Shown piece by piece: positions 1-8,764 of a stretch of DNA of 64,000 bases (position 1 is the first letter of the stretch; each line of letters starts with the position of its first letter). Source of the stretch: Zafaria cholistanensis (GTDB taxonomy: Bacteria; Actinomycetota; Actinomycetes; Actinomycetales; Micrococcaceae); the NCBI RefSeq assembly GCF_008580665.1, contig NZ_BKDJ01000003.1:62001-126000 (forward strand). Reading direction: 5' to 3'. The position numbers were made by a program, and so were the translations under genes. Below the pieces are notes generated by a model, which saw only the letters and a list, made by a program, of their open reading frames with translations, did no database searches and was not told the DNA's origin.

Positions 1-1
1 T

Positions 2-577
2 TCGGTCTTTGGCGGCGCCTACACCGTCGAATCCACCATTGAGGGAGGACCGGCCGTAATCACTGTCCGCCCCGGGGCGGTCGAGGACCGCGCACCCGCG
101 CAGGCCGCCACCCTCACCACCGTCCCGCTGGGCACCTCCGCCAGCGCGGCCGCCGTCATCGACGGGATCCGGGACACCGTGGCCACCTCGAGCCGCCCCG
201 AACTGCGCGGGGCCGAGAAGGTGGTTTCCGGCGGCCGGGGCCTGGGCTCGAAGGAGAACTTCGTGCTCGTCGAACAGCTCGCGGACTCGCTCGGGGCTGC
301 GGTGGGGGCCTCACGCGCCGCCGTCGACGCCGGCTACGTGCCGCAGACGTTCCAGGTCGGGCAAACCGGCACCTCCGTGTCCCCCCAGCTCTACATCGCC
401 CTCGGCATTTCCGGGGCCATCCAGCACCGGGCCGGAATGCAAACGTCCAAGACCATCGTCGCGATCAACAAGGACCCGGACTCGCCGATCTTCGACATCG
501 CCGACTTCGGCGTCGTCGGGGACGTCTTCGCCGTCGTGCCGCAGCTGGTCAAAGCCATCGAGGCCCGAGCCAGCTAG
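2..577 (+). CDS. etfA: Electron transfer flavoprotein alpha subunit, 3' part
   Basis: The gene is cut by the window's left edge; the frame is open from base 2 and ends in TAG. The visible 191 residues are the C-terminal FAD-binding domain of EtfA/FixB. They contain the [11 protein letters not shown] segment and the [13 protein letters not shown] and [16 protein letters not shown] blocks, followed by [16 protein letters not shown]; all are family hallmarks. With EtfB it forms a soluble heterodimer that passes electrons from acyl-CoA and other dehydrogenases to the respiratory chain. etfB is normally just upstream and would lie outside the window. Identity is secure; the N-terminal domain cannot be assessed. 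Confidence 0.95.
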   Translation, partial: SVFGGAYTVESTIEGGPAVITVRPGAVEDRAPAQAATLTTVPLGTSASAAAVIDGIRDTVATSSRPELRGAEKVVSGGRGLGSKENFVLVEQLADSLGAAVGASRAAVDAGYVPQTFQVGQTGTSVSPQLYIALGISGAIQHRAGMQTSKTIVAINKDPDSPIFDIADFGVVGDVFAVVPQLVKAIEARAS

Positions 578-583
578 TTCGCC

Positions 584-614
584 GTCCCCGGCCGGACACC
601 GTCCGGTCGGGGAC
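584..614 (+). terminator. Hairpin after etfA
   Basis: Arms of 14 nt at 584-597 and 601-614 (GTCCCCGGCCGGAC against GTCCGGTCGGGGAC, one mismatch) around a 3-nt loop, starting 7 nt after the etfA stop. No T-run follows, so termination strength is uncertain. Confidence 0.5.
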
Positions 615-686
615 AAAGCCCCCAGCATCACCGTTCCAACAGGCCACCGGACGGGAACCGTCCATTCCAGGGAGACACGTAGCCCC

Positions 687-1622
687 ATGTCCACATCGAC
701 TCCGACGAAAACCACGGCTGCCAAAGGCAAGTGGTCCAAACTGGTTTGGATCCTGCCCCTCGCTCTCGTAATCCTCCTTGCCGTCGTCCTTGCAGCCAAA
801 GGCCTCCGCGAAATCCCTGCCGTCCAGTCCTTTTTGGCGGACTATCCCGGCGAATCCGAGTTGCCGCACGGAGCTCCCGTTGGGTTCCCCGCGTGGCTGG
901 CCTGGCAGCACTTCCTGAACGCCCTGCTGATGCTTCTGATCATCCGCAGCGGCTGGCTTGTCAGGACCACCACACGGCCGCCGGCCTACTGGACCCGCAA
1001 CAACAAGGGACTGGTCCGCACCAAGAACCCGCCCACGAAGATGAGCCTGCACCTCTGGCTCCACCTCAGCCTGGACGCGCTGTGGATCCTGAACGGCGCC
1101 GTCTTCTTTGCCCTCATCTTTGCCACCGGGCAATGGATGCGGATCGTGCCGCAGAGCTGGGATGTCTTCCCCAACGCGCTCTCGGCGGCGCTGCAATACG
1201 CGTCGCTGGACTGGCCGCATGAAAACGGATGGGTCAACTACAACAGCCTGCAGGTCCTGGCCTACTTCACCACGGTCTTCATCGCCGCCCCGCTGGCCAT
1301 CGCCACCGGGCTGCGGATGTCTTCGGCCTGGCCCAAGCACACCGAGAAGCTGAACAGGCTGTACCCGATCGAGGCGGCCCGGGCGGTCCACCTGCCGGTC
1401 ATGGTCTATTTCGTCGGTTTCATCATTGTCCACGTGACCTTGGTCCTGGCCACCGGTGCGCTGCGCAACCTGAACCACATGTATGCCGCCCGCGACGACG
1501 GCGGATGGACCGGTTTCTGGATCTTCGCGGCGTCGCTGGTCGTGATGGTCCTCGGGTGGACCGCCGTCCGGCCGATCCTGCTGCGGCCGATCGCTTCCCT
1601 CGCCGGATCGGTCACCCGATAG
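687..1622 (+). CDS. Membrane cytochrome b561/b6-type protein
   Basis: This 311-residue integral membrane protein has about six hydrophobic segments (near residues 17-38, 70-90, 120-148, 187-210, 235-258 and 275-297). Histidines in or beside them (H75, H122, H126, H235, H249) are suitable haem b ligands, and the spacing suits the diheme cytochrome b/b6 domain found in membrane anchors of oxidoreductases. A catalytic partner is not encoded beside it: upstream is etfA, downstream a palindrome and the opposite-strand F420 operon. It may deliver or accept quinol electrons for a soluble dehydrogenase encoded elsewhere. A GGGAGA element lies about 12 nt before the ATG. The fold call is good; the physiological partner is unknown. 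Confidence 0.75.
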   Translation: MSTSTPTKTTAAKGKWSKLVWILPLALVILLAVVLAAKGLREIPAVQSFLADYPGESELPHGAPVGFPAWLAWQHFLNALLMLLIIRSGWLVRTTTRPPAYWTRNNKGLVRTKNPPTKMSLHLWLHLSLDALWILNGAVFFALIFATGQWMRIVPQSWDVFPNALSAALQYASLDWPHENGWVNYNSLQVLAYFTTVFIAAPLAIATGLRMSSAWPKHTEKLNRLYPIEAARAVHLPVMVYFVGFIIVHVTLVLATGALRNLNHMYAARDDGGWTGFWIFAASLVVMVLGWTAVRPILLRPIASLAGSVTR

Positions 1623-1678
1623 GCAGCCGCCCCGGGGGGCCGCCCGGACGGTTGGCCTGGAGGCAGGACCAGGCGAAA

Positions 1679-1739
1679 ATGAACTGCTCCCTGAGAGGTG
1701 GACTGAAAATTCAGTTCTGACTTTCGGGGAGCAGTTCAT
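1679..1739. repeat. 61-bp imperfect palindrome, IS-end-like
   Basis: The outer arms are a perfect 12-bp inverted repeat, ATGAACTGCTCC at 1679-1690 and its complement at 1728-1739. The core at 1702-1715 is a second small palindrome (ACTGA..TCAGT). From memory, TGAACTGCTCCC-type termini with AAAGT/TTTCGGGGAG next to them resemble ends of IS3-group elements in Arthrobacter relatives. Here two such ends would sit almost abutted, as in a tiny MITE or a collapsed element. The frame beginning inside the right arm (ATG at 1738) starts with AT-richer codons (MFKSSTLSEEQLQQAL) but runs into the cofE complement and is not a believable gene. Confidence 0.5.
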
Positions 1740-1862
1740 GTTTAAAAGCAGTACGTTGTCTGAGGAGCAGCTCCAACAGGCATTGCGGTTGCGTGCGTCC
1801 CGAGCAGGGTGGGTTTGTGATCTTTGCAGGCCCGGATCGATGCCCTCGCCTTGGGGGACGGA

Positions 1863-1881
1863 ACGGCGGCCGAGCCGCCGT
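1863..1881. terminator. Hairpin after cofE
   Basis: An 8-bp perfect stem (ACGGCGGC / GCCGCCGT) with a 3-nt loop lies 6 nt beyond the cofE stop on the minus strand. It is a plausible 3' end of the F420 operon transcript; there is no clear T-run. Confidence 0.35.
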
Positions 1882-1887
1882 CGGCCG

Positions 1888-2694
1888 CTAGGAAACGGCC
1901 GACGGGGCGAGGGCGGCCGCTGCTTGGCCGTCGGCGAAGCCCTGGGCGTAGGCTTCGTCGCTGCCGATCCTGAACATGTCCTGTTCGGCGGGGCGGATGA
2001 GTGCGCGGGCGGTGGGCGCGGGGTCCGGGCCGTTCAGGCCGTCGAGGACGAGGTGGGCCAGGCCGCGCACGAGGGCGACGGGCCGGCCGGTGGCCTTGCC
2101 CTTGACCAGGTCCGCGGCGGCGGCGATCTCGTCGGCGACGGCGGCCGCGGAGGCGGAGAGCAGGTTGCCGTGGGTGTCGCGGGTGCCCCGGTAGTCGTCC
2201 AGGACGCGCAGGCCGGAGGCCCCGATCGCGGCGTCGGTCTGGCCCTCGCGCCAGGGCCGGCCCAGGGTGTCGCTGAGGATGACTCCCAGCGCCACGCCGA
2301 ACCGGGCGCGCAGGGCGGCGCAGAGGCGTCGGGCGGAGGCGTCGGGGTCTTCGGGCAGCAGCAGGATGGTGCCTTCGGGGGTGTTGCTGTTGTCCACCCC
2401 CGCCGCGGCCAGGACCAGTCCCTGGCGGTTTTCGACAATGCGGGTGGTGCCCCCGGGATGAGTCCTGCTGGCGACCACGCGCACGGTTTCGGCGGCAATG
2501 GCGGCCTCCCTGTCCGCGGCGCGGACGTGGCGGCCCTCGGCCTTGGAGACGATCTTGCTGGTGACCACGATGATGTCGCCCTCGCGGACGCCTTCGGCGG
2601 AGGCGTCCAGGGCGTCGCCGAGGATCGTTGCCAGGTGGTCGCCGGGGCCGATTTCGGGGACGCCGGCGAGCGCGGTGACGGAAAGGCTGGGCAT
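1888..2694 (-). CDS. cofE: Coenzyme F420-0:L-glutamate ligase (CofE/FbiB N-domain)
   Basis: CofE adds gamma-linked glutamates to F420-0 using GTP. The 268-residue product (ATG at 2694; an in-frame start at 2715 would add seven residues) shows the family blocks [30 protein letters not shown] and [22 protein letters not shown], which form the GTP and metal site. It ends where the CofE domain ends. The C-terminal nitroreductase-like domain that mycobacterial FbiB carries is absent, so this is a stand-alone CofE. It is the last gene of a four-gene leftward F420 operon, 60 bases after cofC. Function is confident; which enzyme reduces dehydro-F420 here is not shown. Confidence 0.92.
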   Translation of the reverse strand: MPSLSVTALAGVPEIGPGDHLATILGDALDASAEGVREGDIIVVTSKIVSKAEGRHVRAADREAAIAAETVRVVASRTHPGGTTRIVENRQGLVLAAAGVDNSNTPEGTILLLPEDPDASARRLCAALRARFGVALGVILSDTLGRPWREGQTDAAIGASGLRVLDDYRGTRDTHGNLLSASAAAVADEIAAAADLVKGKATGRPVALVRGLAHLVLDGLNGPDPAPTARALIRPAEQDMFRIGSDEAYAQGFADGQAAAALAPSAVS

Positions 2695-2754
2695 GGGCAC
2701 CTCTTTGCGGTTCAAGTGGCCGTGGCGGCCGGATTGGAGCAGGCTATCCGAGGG

Positions 2755-3471
2755 TCAGACGGCCGCGGCGGTTGGCACCGAGAGCCGCCGGCCTCTCGTG
2801 GCTCGGGAGGATGGCTGCGGCACTGCGGCGCGGGTGTGTTGGCCCACGCCGCGGCGCAAGGCCCAAGCCAGGTCGGCGATGGTATCGACGTCCTGGCGCA
2901 GGGTGGAGGTTGCGAGGACGGGCAATGCAGCATGGCCTGCCCGGGTGTGGGCCTCACACGAGTGCGGACCGAACCGCGGCGTGACCGGCACGCCGGGTTG
3001 GGCGGTGATCAGGGTGGTGCCGGTGCCGTGACGGTCGGGGACCACACCCAGCGGATGCTCCCGGGCCAACTCGAGGGCGGCAGAGAGGTCGAGCGGCCGC
3101 AGGCAGGGAAGGTCCCCGGTCAGGGCGGCGACCGGACCGTCCGGGGCCAGCGACCGTGCCCACTCGATGCCGGCGGTTACGGCGGCGTTCAGTCCCCGTC
3201 CCGGGTCGGCCAGCACGGTGGCGTCCGGGATGGCCGTGATCAGGACCGGGTCGGAGGAGACGATCAGGATGTCGCCCGCGTTGTCGGCGGCCCGCACGGC
3301 CGTAACGGTGTCACGCAGGAAGGCCAACGCCAGCTGGTGGCGACCTTCGGGGCGCAGCCCCTTGGTTTCTCCGCATGCCTGGCTGAGCCGGCTTTTGGCC
3401 GCGGGGCCTCCCTTGAAGGGCACCACGATGGTCCAGGGGGCGGGCAGGGCCGGCACTCGTTCTAGCGGCAT
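2755..3471 (-). CDS. cofC: 2-phospho-L-lactate/PEP guanylyltransferase (CofC/FbiD)
   Basis: The 238-residue protein has the nucleotidyltransferase signature [14 protein letters not shown] near its start, a VSSDP block, then [12 protein letters not shown], and a [15 protein letters not shown] segment typical of CofC. The enzyme activates 2-phospholactate, or phosphoenolpyruvate in the actinobacterial FbiD variant, with GTP. This gives the donor that CofD transfers to Fo; sequence reading alone does not tell the two substrates apart. The ATG at 3471 lies inside the end of fbiC (10-base overlap), which supports translational coupling and fixes the start. The frame is open far upstream, but that part is fbiC shadow. 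Confidence 0.9.
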   Translation of the reverse strand: MPLERVPALPAPWTIVVPFKGGPAAKSRLSQACGETKGLRPEGRHQLALAFLRDTVTAVRAADNAGDILIVSSDPVLITAIPDATVLADPGRGLNAAVTAGIEWARSLAPDGPVAALTGDLPCLRPLDLSAALELAREHPLGVVPDRHGTGTTLITAQPGVPVTPRFGPHSCEAHTRAGHAALPVLATSTLRQDVDTIADLAWALRRGVGQHTRAAVPQPSSRATRGRRLSVPTAAAV

Positions 3472-6194
3472 GAGAGTGCCCCCTCGGTCCGGGGCGGGGC
3501 CGGCCTTTCGAACCCGGGCATGCCGAGGGAGACCGGGAGCGGCCCGGTGGGCACGCGTCCGGCGTCCGCGGCTTCGGGCAGTACCTTGAGGGATTTGCCG
3601 GTGGCGCCGTAGCCGAGGCGGGCGTATTGGCGGGCGGTGGCGAGGCGTTCGGCGGTGGGGGTGCCGTAGGTGGTGGTGCGCTGCCAGGGAGTGCGTCCGA
3701 GGGCGCGGATCATGTCCTCGAGTTCGGCGACGGTTTTTTCGGAGCCGTTCTCGGCCCCGGCCATGCGGGAGATGGTTTCCTCCATGAGGGTCCCGCCGAG
3801 GTCGTCGGCCCCACCGGCAAGCATCAGGGACGTGCCGTGGTTGCCGAGCTTGACCCAAGAGGTTTGGATGTGGTTGATCCGCCCGTGCAGCATCAGGCGG
3901 GCGACGGCGTGCACGGCCCGGTTTTCCTGCATCGTGGGGCCCGGCCGGGCGATGCCAGCCAGGTAGACGGGGGCGTTGGTGTGGATGAAGGGCAGCAGCA
4001 CGAACTCGGTGAAGCCGCCGGTTTCGTCCTGGATCCGGGCCAGGGTGCGCAGGTGCGCCACCCAGTGGGTGGGGTTGTCCACGTGCCCGTACATCATGGT
4101 CGCGCTGGAGCGGATGCCGGCCCGGTGGGCGGTGCTGACGATCTCGATCCAGTCCGCGGCCGGCAGCTTGCCCTTGGTCAGGATCCAGCGCACTTCGTCG
4201 TCGAGGATTTCCGCGGCCGTGCCCGGAATGGTGTCCAGGCCCGCGGCCTTGGCTTCGGCGAGGAACTCCGCGTAGGACAGGCCGGTGCGCGCGGCGCCGT
4301 TGACGATTTCCATCGGGCTGAAGGCGTGCAGGTGGATCCCTGGCTGGCGCTTCTTGACCTCGCGGGCGAGGTCGAAGTAGGCGGTGCCGGGCAAATCCGG
4401 GTGGATGCCGCCCTGCATGCAGATCTCGGTCGCGCCGATCGCCCAGGCCTCCTCGACCCGGTCCCCCACCTGGGCCACGGAGAGGGTGTAGGCGTCGGCG
4501 TCGGTGCGGCGCTGGGCGAAGGCGCAGAACCGGCAGCCGGTGTAGCAGACGTTGGTGAAGTTGATGTTGCGGTTGACCACGTAGCCCACCTGCTGGCCCA
4601 CCGCATCTTCCCTGACCAGGTCGGCCAGGTCGGCCAAGGCCTCCAGCTCCGGGCCGTCCGCGCAGAGCAGGGCCAGGTAGTCCGCGTCCGACAGGCCGGC
4701 CGGATTCTCCTCGGCCCGGGACAGCGCGGCGCGCACGTCCCGGTTTCCGGCACCGGCCGGGACCGGGGCCCGCCGAGCGGCCTGCTCGGCCAGTTCGACC
4801 TGCTCGGCCAGTTCGGCCCAGTCCCCGTAGACGGCGTCGAAGTCCGAGCGCCGGTCCCCCGTGCGCCCGGTCGTGTCGATCTCGGCGTGCAGGTCCACCC
4901 TGCCGGTCCCGGCTCCGGCCCAGTCCGGGTCCGGCTCCTGCCAAGGCAGCCCGGACGGCACCCGGCCCTCCACGGCCAGCCCGTCCGGACCTGCCAGGGC
5001 GCGCACGTGCGGCAGCACCCGCGGATCGATCCAGGGTTCCTGGGCCAGGACGTAGCGCGGATGGGCGGTCAGCCGCTCACGCAGCACGAACCCGGCCTGG
5101 GCGGTCAATCGGGCCAGGTCCTCCAGGTGCGGCCAGGGCCGCTCCGGGTTCACGTGGTCTGGGGTCAGCGGACTGACCCCGCCCCAATCATCGATCCCCG
5201 CCCTCACCAGCAGGGACAGCTCGTGCGCGTCGGTCAGGTTCGGCGGGACCTGCACCCGGGCCTTGGGACCCAGCACCAGGCGCGCCACGGCCACCGCGGC
5301 CGCGTACTCCTCCGTGGCCAGGTCGGGGGAGCCCATCATGGCGGTGGCGTCCTTGGCCCGGAAATTCTGGACAATCACCTCCTGGATGTGTCCGTGGCGC
5401 CGGTCCGCGGCGCGGATCGCGAAGAGGGCCTCGACGCGTTCGGCATACGTTTCCCCGATGCCCAACAGCACCCCGGTGGTGAACGGGACGTTGGACCGGC
5501 CCGCGTCCTCCAAAACCCGCAGGCGCACGGCCGGATCCTTGTCCGGGGACCCGAAGTGCGGGCCTCCCTTCTCGGAAAACAGCCGCGTCGCGGTGGTCTC
5601 CAGCATCATCCCCATCGAGGGGGCCACCGGCTTCAGGCGCTGGATTTCCTCCCAGGTCATGACCCCCGGATTCAGGTGCGGCAGCAGGCCGGTCTCCTCC
5701 AGCACCCGCACGGCCATCGCCCGCACGTAGTCCAGGGTCGAGTCGTAGCCGTGTGCATCCAGCCATTCCCGGGCCGCCGGCCAGCGGTCCTCGGGGCGGT
5801 CCCCGAGGGTGAACAGCGCCTCCTTGCACCCGACGGCCGCACCGGCGCGGGCGATCTCCAGGATCTCGTCCGGGGACAGGAACAACCCCTTGCCCGCCTT
5901 CTTCAACTGCCCCGGGGTCTGGGTGAACGTGCAGTAGTGGCAGCGGTCCCGGCACAGGTGCGTCACCGGGACGAACACCTTGCGCGAATAGGTGATGATC
6001 CCGGGCCGTCCGGCCTGTTCCAGCCCCGCGTCGCGAACCCGTGACGCGGCTGCCAGCAGCCGCTCCAGGTGTCCGCCCCGCGCGTGCAGCAGCGTCTCGG
6101 CCTCGGCCGCATTGAGCGTCACGCCGTCCTCGGCCCGGCGCAGGGCCCGGCGCAGGGCGCTCTCGGAGGGAACGAAGGATTCGATGGCAGACAA
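3462..6194 (-). CDS. fbiC: Bifunctional FO synthase (CofG-CofH fusion)
   Basis: This 910-residue protein makes 7,8-didemethyl-8-hydroxy-5-deazariboflavin (Fo), the F420 chromophore, from tyrosine and the ribityl-aminouracil intermediate of riboflavin synthesis. It holds two radical-SAM domains. The CofG half has cluster cysteines C81, C85 and C88 in CRDRCHYC; the CofH half has C550, C554 and C557 in CYTGCRFC. A variable linker of roughly residues 410-490 joins them. Fused FbiC is the usual actinobacterial form; methanogens use separate CofG and CofH. It lies 50 bases after cofD and overlaps cofC, consistent with one transcript. All six cluster cysteines are present, so it should be active. 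Confidence 0.97.
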   Translation of the reverse strand: MSAIESFVPSESALRRALRRAEDGVTLNAAEAETLLHARGGHLERLLAAASRVRDAGLEQAGRPGIITYSRKVFVPVTHLCRDRCHYCTFTQTPGQLKKAGKGLFLSPDEILEIARAGAAVGCKEALFTLGDRPEDRWPAAREWLDAHGYDSTLDYVRAMAVRVLEETGLLPHLNPGVMTWEEIQRLKPVAPSMGMMLETTATRLFSEKGGPHFGSPDKDPAVRLRVLEDAGRSNVPFTTGVLLGIGETYAERVEALFAIRAADRRHGHIQEVIVQNFRAKDATAMMGSPDLATEEYAAAVAVARLVLGPKARVQVPPNLTDAHELSLLVRAGIDDWGGVSPLTPDHVNPERPWPHLEDLARLTAQAGFVLRERLTAHPRYVLAQEPWIDPRVLPHVRALAGPDGLAVEGRVPSGLPWQEPDPDWAGAGTGRVDLHAEIDTTGRTGDRRSDFDAVYGDWAELAEQVELAEQAARRAPVPAGAGNRDVRAALSRAEENPAGLSDADYLALLCADGPELEALADLADLVREDAVGQQVGYVVNRNINFTNVCYTGCRFCAFAQRRTDADAYTLSVAQVGDRVEEAWAIGATEICMQGGIHPDLPGTAYFDLAREVKKRQPGIHLHAFSPMEIVNGAARTGLSYAEFLAEAKAAGLDTIPGTAAEILDDEVRWILTKGKLPAADWIEIVSTAHRAGIRSSATMMYGHVDNPTHWVAHLRTLARIQDETGGFTEFVLLPFIHTNAPVYLAGIARPGPTMQENRAVHAVARLMLHGRINHIQTSWVKLGNHGTSLMLAGGADDLGGTLMEETISRMAGAENGSEKTVAELEDMIRALGRTPWQRTTTYGTPTAERLATARQYARLGYGATGKSLKVLPEAADAGRVPTGPLPVSLGMPGFERPAPPRTEGALSCR

Positions 6195-6244
6195 GGTGGT
6201 GCTCCAATCAGGTCAGCGGGTGCGAGGACGTTCCGGGATCAACT

Positions 6245-7252
6245 TCAGGCGGGGACCGGGTGTCCGGCCAGGGAAAGGGCCTCGGCCGCGAGGGCGGCGG
6301 TCAGCGGCACGTCGCTCATCCACAGGGGCACGGCCGCCGCCCGGATCCCGGCCTCGGCCAGCGGGACCAGCGCATCCGCGTCCACGGTGTCCACCAGCCA
6401 GCCATCCAGCACTCCGCCGGCGCTCCGGGCACCGTAATGCAGCCCCACCGCGGCGGCGCCGGCCTCCACCCCGATGGCCGCCAGGCACGCCTCCGCCATG
6501 CCGCGCACCGCGGACCCGCCAATGATCGGCGAAACGCCAACGACGGGGGCAGTCGTGGCCCGGACCGCGTCGCGAATCCCTGGCACGGCCAGGATGGTGC
6601 CCACGGACACCACGGGGTTCGACGGCGGGATGAGCACAACATCGGCCCCCAGGATGGCCTCGGCCACCCCCGGTGCCGCAGTCGCCGCCTCCAGGCCCAC
6701 CTGCACGAACCCGGCAGCCGGAACCCCCGCGCGGTACCTGACCCACCACTCCTCGAAGTGGACCAGGTCCCCCGCGGCGTGTTCGTCCGCGTCCCCGGCC
6801 AGGCGGACGTGGGTCTCCACCGGCTGATCGCTCATTGGCAACAGGCGCACCCCCGGCAGCCAGCGCCGGCACAGAAACTGCGTCGCCTCGCTCAATGTGG
6901 CACCCTCCCGCAGCAGTTCCGAGCGCACGATGTGGGTGCCCAAATCCAAATCCCCCAAGGTGAACCAGTCCCAGCCACGCCCGTACGCGGCGATCTCGGC
7001 CGAAGCCCGGCGGCTTTCACCCGCCCGTCCCCACCCCTGCTCCTCCTCGATGCTGCCGCCAAGGGTATACATGATCGTGTCCAGGTCCGGGCACACCCTC
7101 AACCCGTTCAGCCACATGTCATCCCCGGTGTTCGCGACCACGGTGACCTCCACCGAGGACCCCGCCGGATACCCGACGGCCAGATGGGACAACAAACCAC
7201 GAGTGAACCGCGCGCCTCCAATGCCGCCCGCTAAAACCGTGATCCTCTTCAT
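6245..7252 (-). CDS. cofD: 2-phospho-L-lactate transferase (CofD/FbiA)
   Basis: CofD transfers the phospholactyl (or phosphoenolpyruvyl) group from the GDP-activated donor to Fo, giving F420-0 or dehydro-F420-0. The 335-residue product begins MKRITVLAGGIGGARF, the family's GG-GGA nucleotide loop, followed by VTVVANTGDD and CPDLDTIMYTLGG. The ATG at 7252 matches the family start; the in-frame extension to 7345 lacks similarity and is rejected. It is the first gene of the leftward F420 operon, so the operon promoter should lie in 7253-7415. That stretch also holds an AT-rich patch around 7370-7410. Confidence 0.93.
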   Translation of the reverse strand: MKRITVLAGGIGGARFTRGLLSHLAVGYPAGSSVEVTVVANTGDDMWLNGLRVCPDLDTIMYTLGGSIEEEQGWGRAGESRRASAEIAAYGRGWDWFTLGDLDLGTHIVRSELLREGATLSEATQFLCRRWLPGVRLLPMSDQPVETHVRLAGDADEHAAGDLVHFEEWWVRYRAGVPAAGFVQVGLEAATAAPGVAEAILGADVVLIPPSNPVVSVGTILAVPGIRDAVRATTAPVVGVSPIIGGSAVRGMAEACLAAIGVEAGAAAVGLHYGARSAGGVLDGWLVDTVDADALVPLAEAGIRAAAVPLWMSDVPLTAALAAEALSLAGHPVPA

Positions 7253-7416
7253 TGCGCGGAGCCCTCCTATAGTGCCGTAGATTCCGGTAGGGACCTGAGG
7301 CTGCCCCGGCCGCCTTCGGCAAGGAGCCTGCAGGCGCATTTTCACTGGCTGGACCGTCCGAAACTGAGACTCACATTACATTGAAGTTAATCATTGGCAT
7401 AGTATTTTTTCCGGGC

Positions 7417-7653
7417 TTCCTCGTCCCTGGCGCGGCCTCCGGGAACCCGTTGTTGCACGAGCTCTATGACAGCTTCGGCGACGTGTTCCACGGAACCAAG
7501 ATGGCCCAGCGGCTGGACAAGGGGTTCGATGGCTGCCTGGCGGCCGGGCACGAGGACCTGGCCGATGCCATCGAGGCCGGGGACGGCGAGTCGGCGGTGC
7601 GCACCGTCATCGAAAACCTCGACTGCTGCATGCGGTGGATGCCCGGCACCTAG
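7417..7653 (+). pseudogene. Remnant of FadR/GntR-family regulator (FCD domain C-terminus)
   Basis: The reading frame encodes PGAASGNPLLHELYDSF, then a stretch ending HEDLADAIEAGDGESAVRTVIENL. These match the last two-thirds of the all-helical FCD effector domain of FadR-type GntR regulators (the usual form is EASGNPLL and AI.AGD...A...+..L). No winged helix-turn-helix or upstream FCD helices are found in any frame before 7417. Upstream the sequence becomes AT-rich and unrelated. I read this as a decayed 3' fragment left by a deletion. It is intact to its TAG, so a short peptide could be made, but it could not bind DNA. Confidence 0.7.
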
Positions 7654-7763
7654 TGCGACCCCGGGCCTCCTGCCGGAAGGCGGGGACGCCGGTAATCCGG
7701 TGGCCCAGTGCAGGTGCAGGGCCAGCAGGAATCCCTTGTTGGCCTCCAGGACCATGTCCTGGG

Positions 7764-8681
7764 CTATGCCCTGGCCATGGCCCGATCATGGGTGCGCAGC
7801 TGCAGCAGGGCCAGTCCGGTCAACGGCACCTCAAGGCCCAGGCCGGCGGCGGTTTCGGCGAAGTGCCCCAGCAGGTGCTCTCCCTCGTGGGGCAGCCCGG
7901 CCGCCACGTCGCGATAGAGCGATGAGGTGAAGACAGAACCCGGCTCGGTGAGCATGCGCACCGTCCCGGCGTGCTCCGCGGCCGTGACTTCATGGCCGGC
8001 TGCCGTTGCCACGCGCTCGGTCTCGGCTATGACCCGGTCGATGAAGGGTTGGCCACCGGCGGCAATGATGTCCCCGATGGAACCGCGCATGAGGCAGGTC
8101 ACCACGCCGGCGGCGGTGATGAAGGCCCACTTCTTCCACATCGCGTCAACGATGTCCGTCCTGAGGGCCAGCTCGTAGCCCGGAACCTCGAGCTCCTCCC
8201 GGAGCGACTCCAGCCTTCCGGTTGCCACCCCGTCCTGCGGGCCAAAATCCATGGCCGCCATCGGCTTGAGCTGCTGGATCGCTCCCGCAGCGGTAACGGT
8301 GGTGACCACCCGCACCAGGCCGCCAAGCACCCGTTCGGCCCCGAACCGGAGGTTGAGTTCGGGCAGGTGTGCCATTCCGTTGAGGAAAGGCAGGACCAAC
8401 GTGTCGGGCCCTGCCGCGGGAGCAACCTGCTCAAGGACCGGGGCCAGGGCCCCGGCTTTGACCGCGATGATCACCAGGTCGTAGGGGCCCGTGAGGTGCT
8501 CGGGCGTCACCGTGCGGACGGCGATCGTTTCCTGCCCCCCGAGGCCGATCAGCTTCAATCCGTCGCGCAGCTGCTCCGCCCGCCGGGACCTGACCAAAAA
8601 CGTCACATCCCGGCCGGCCTGGCTAAGGCGGGCCCCAAAGTACCCGCCCGTGGCACCTGCCCCTGCAACCAGAATTTTCAC
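7764..8681 (-). CDS. panE: 2-dehydropantoate 2-reductase family protein (PanE/ApbA)
   Basis: A 305-residue NADPH-dependent reductase. The start is GTG at 8681, giving VKILVAGAGATGGYFGARL: a Rossmann GxGxxG at the very N-terminus, as in PanE; longer in-frame starts precede the fold and are rejected. The nicotinamide-side VIIAVKAG carries the conserved lysine, and the C-terminal helical domain has KKWAFITAAG and the SSLYRDVAAGLPHEGEHLLG block with the conserved S, D and E. It would reduce ketopantoate to pantoate for CoA synthesis. panD lies 24 kb away in this window. PanE paralogues with other keto-acid substrates are common in actinobacteria, so the exact substrate is inferred. Confidence 0.8.
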   Translation of the reverse strand: MKILVAGAGATGGYFGARLSQAGRDVTFLVRSRRAEQLRDGLKLIGLGGQETIAVRTVTPEHLTGPYDLVIIAVKAGALAPVLEQVAPAAGPDTLVLPFLNGMAHLPELNLRFGAERVLGGLVRVVTTVTAAGAIQQLKPMAAMDFGPQDGVATGRLESLREELEVPGYELALRTDIVDAMWKKWAFITAAGVVTCLMRGSIGDIIAAGGQPFIDRVIAETERVATAAGHEVTAAEHAGTVRMLTEPGSVFTSSLYRDVAAGLPHEGEHLLGHFAETAAGLGLEVPLTGLALLQLRTHDRAMARA

Positions 8682-8764
8682 GACTCCCCGCTCTCCAACC
8701 GTCCGGGCCGGTCCCAATATATCCGGACAGCGCGGTGCCCGCCCGAAGCCCGCCGGCGGGGGCC

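Noticed and set aside
1738-3465. 575-codon plus-strand frame beginning MFKSSTLSEEQLQQAL
   Set aside because: Only the first 25 or so codons have unusual composition, perhaps an IS remnant; the rest is antisense to cofE and cofC.
3627-6044. 805-codon plus-strand frame opposite fbiC
   Set aside because: Shadow of fbiC; both radical-SAM motifs are on the minus strand.
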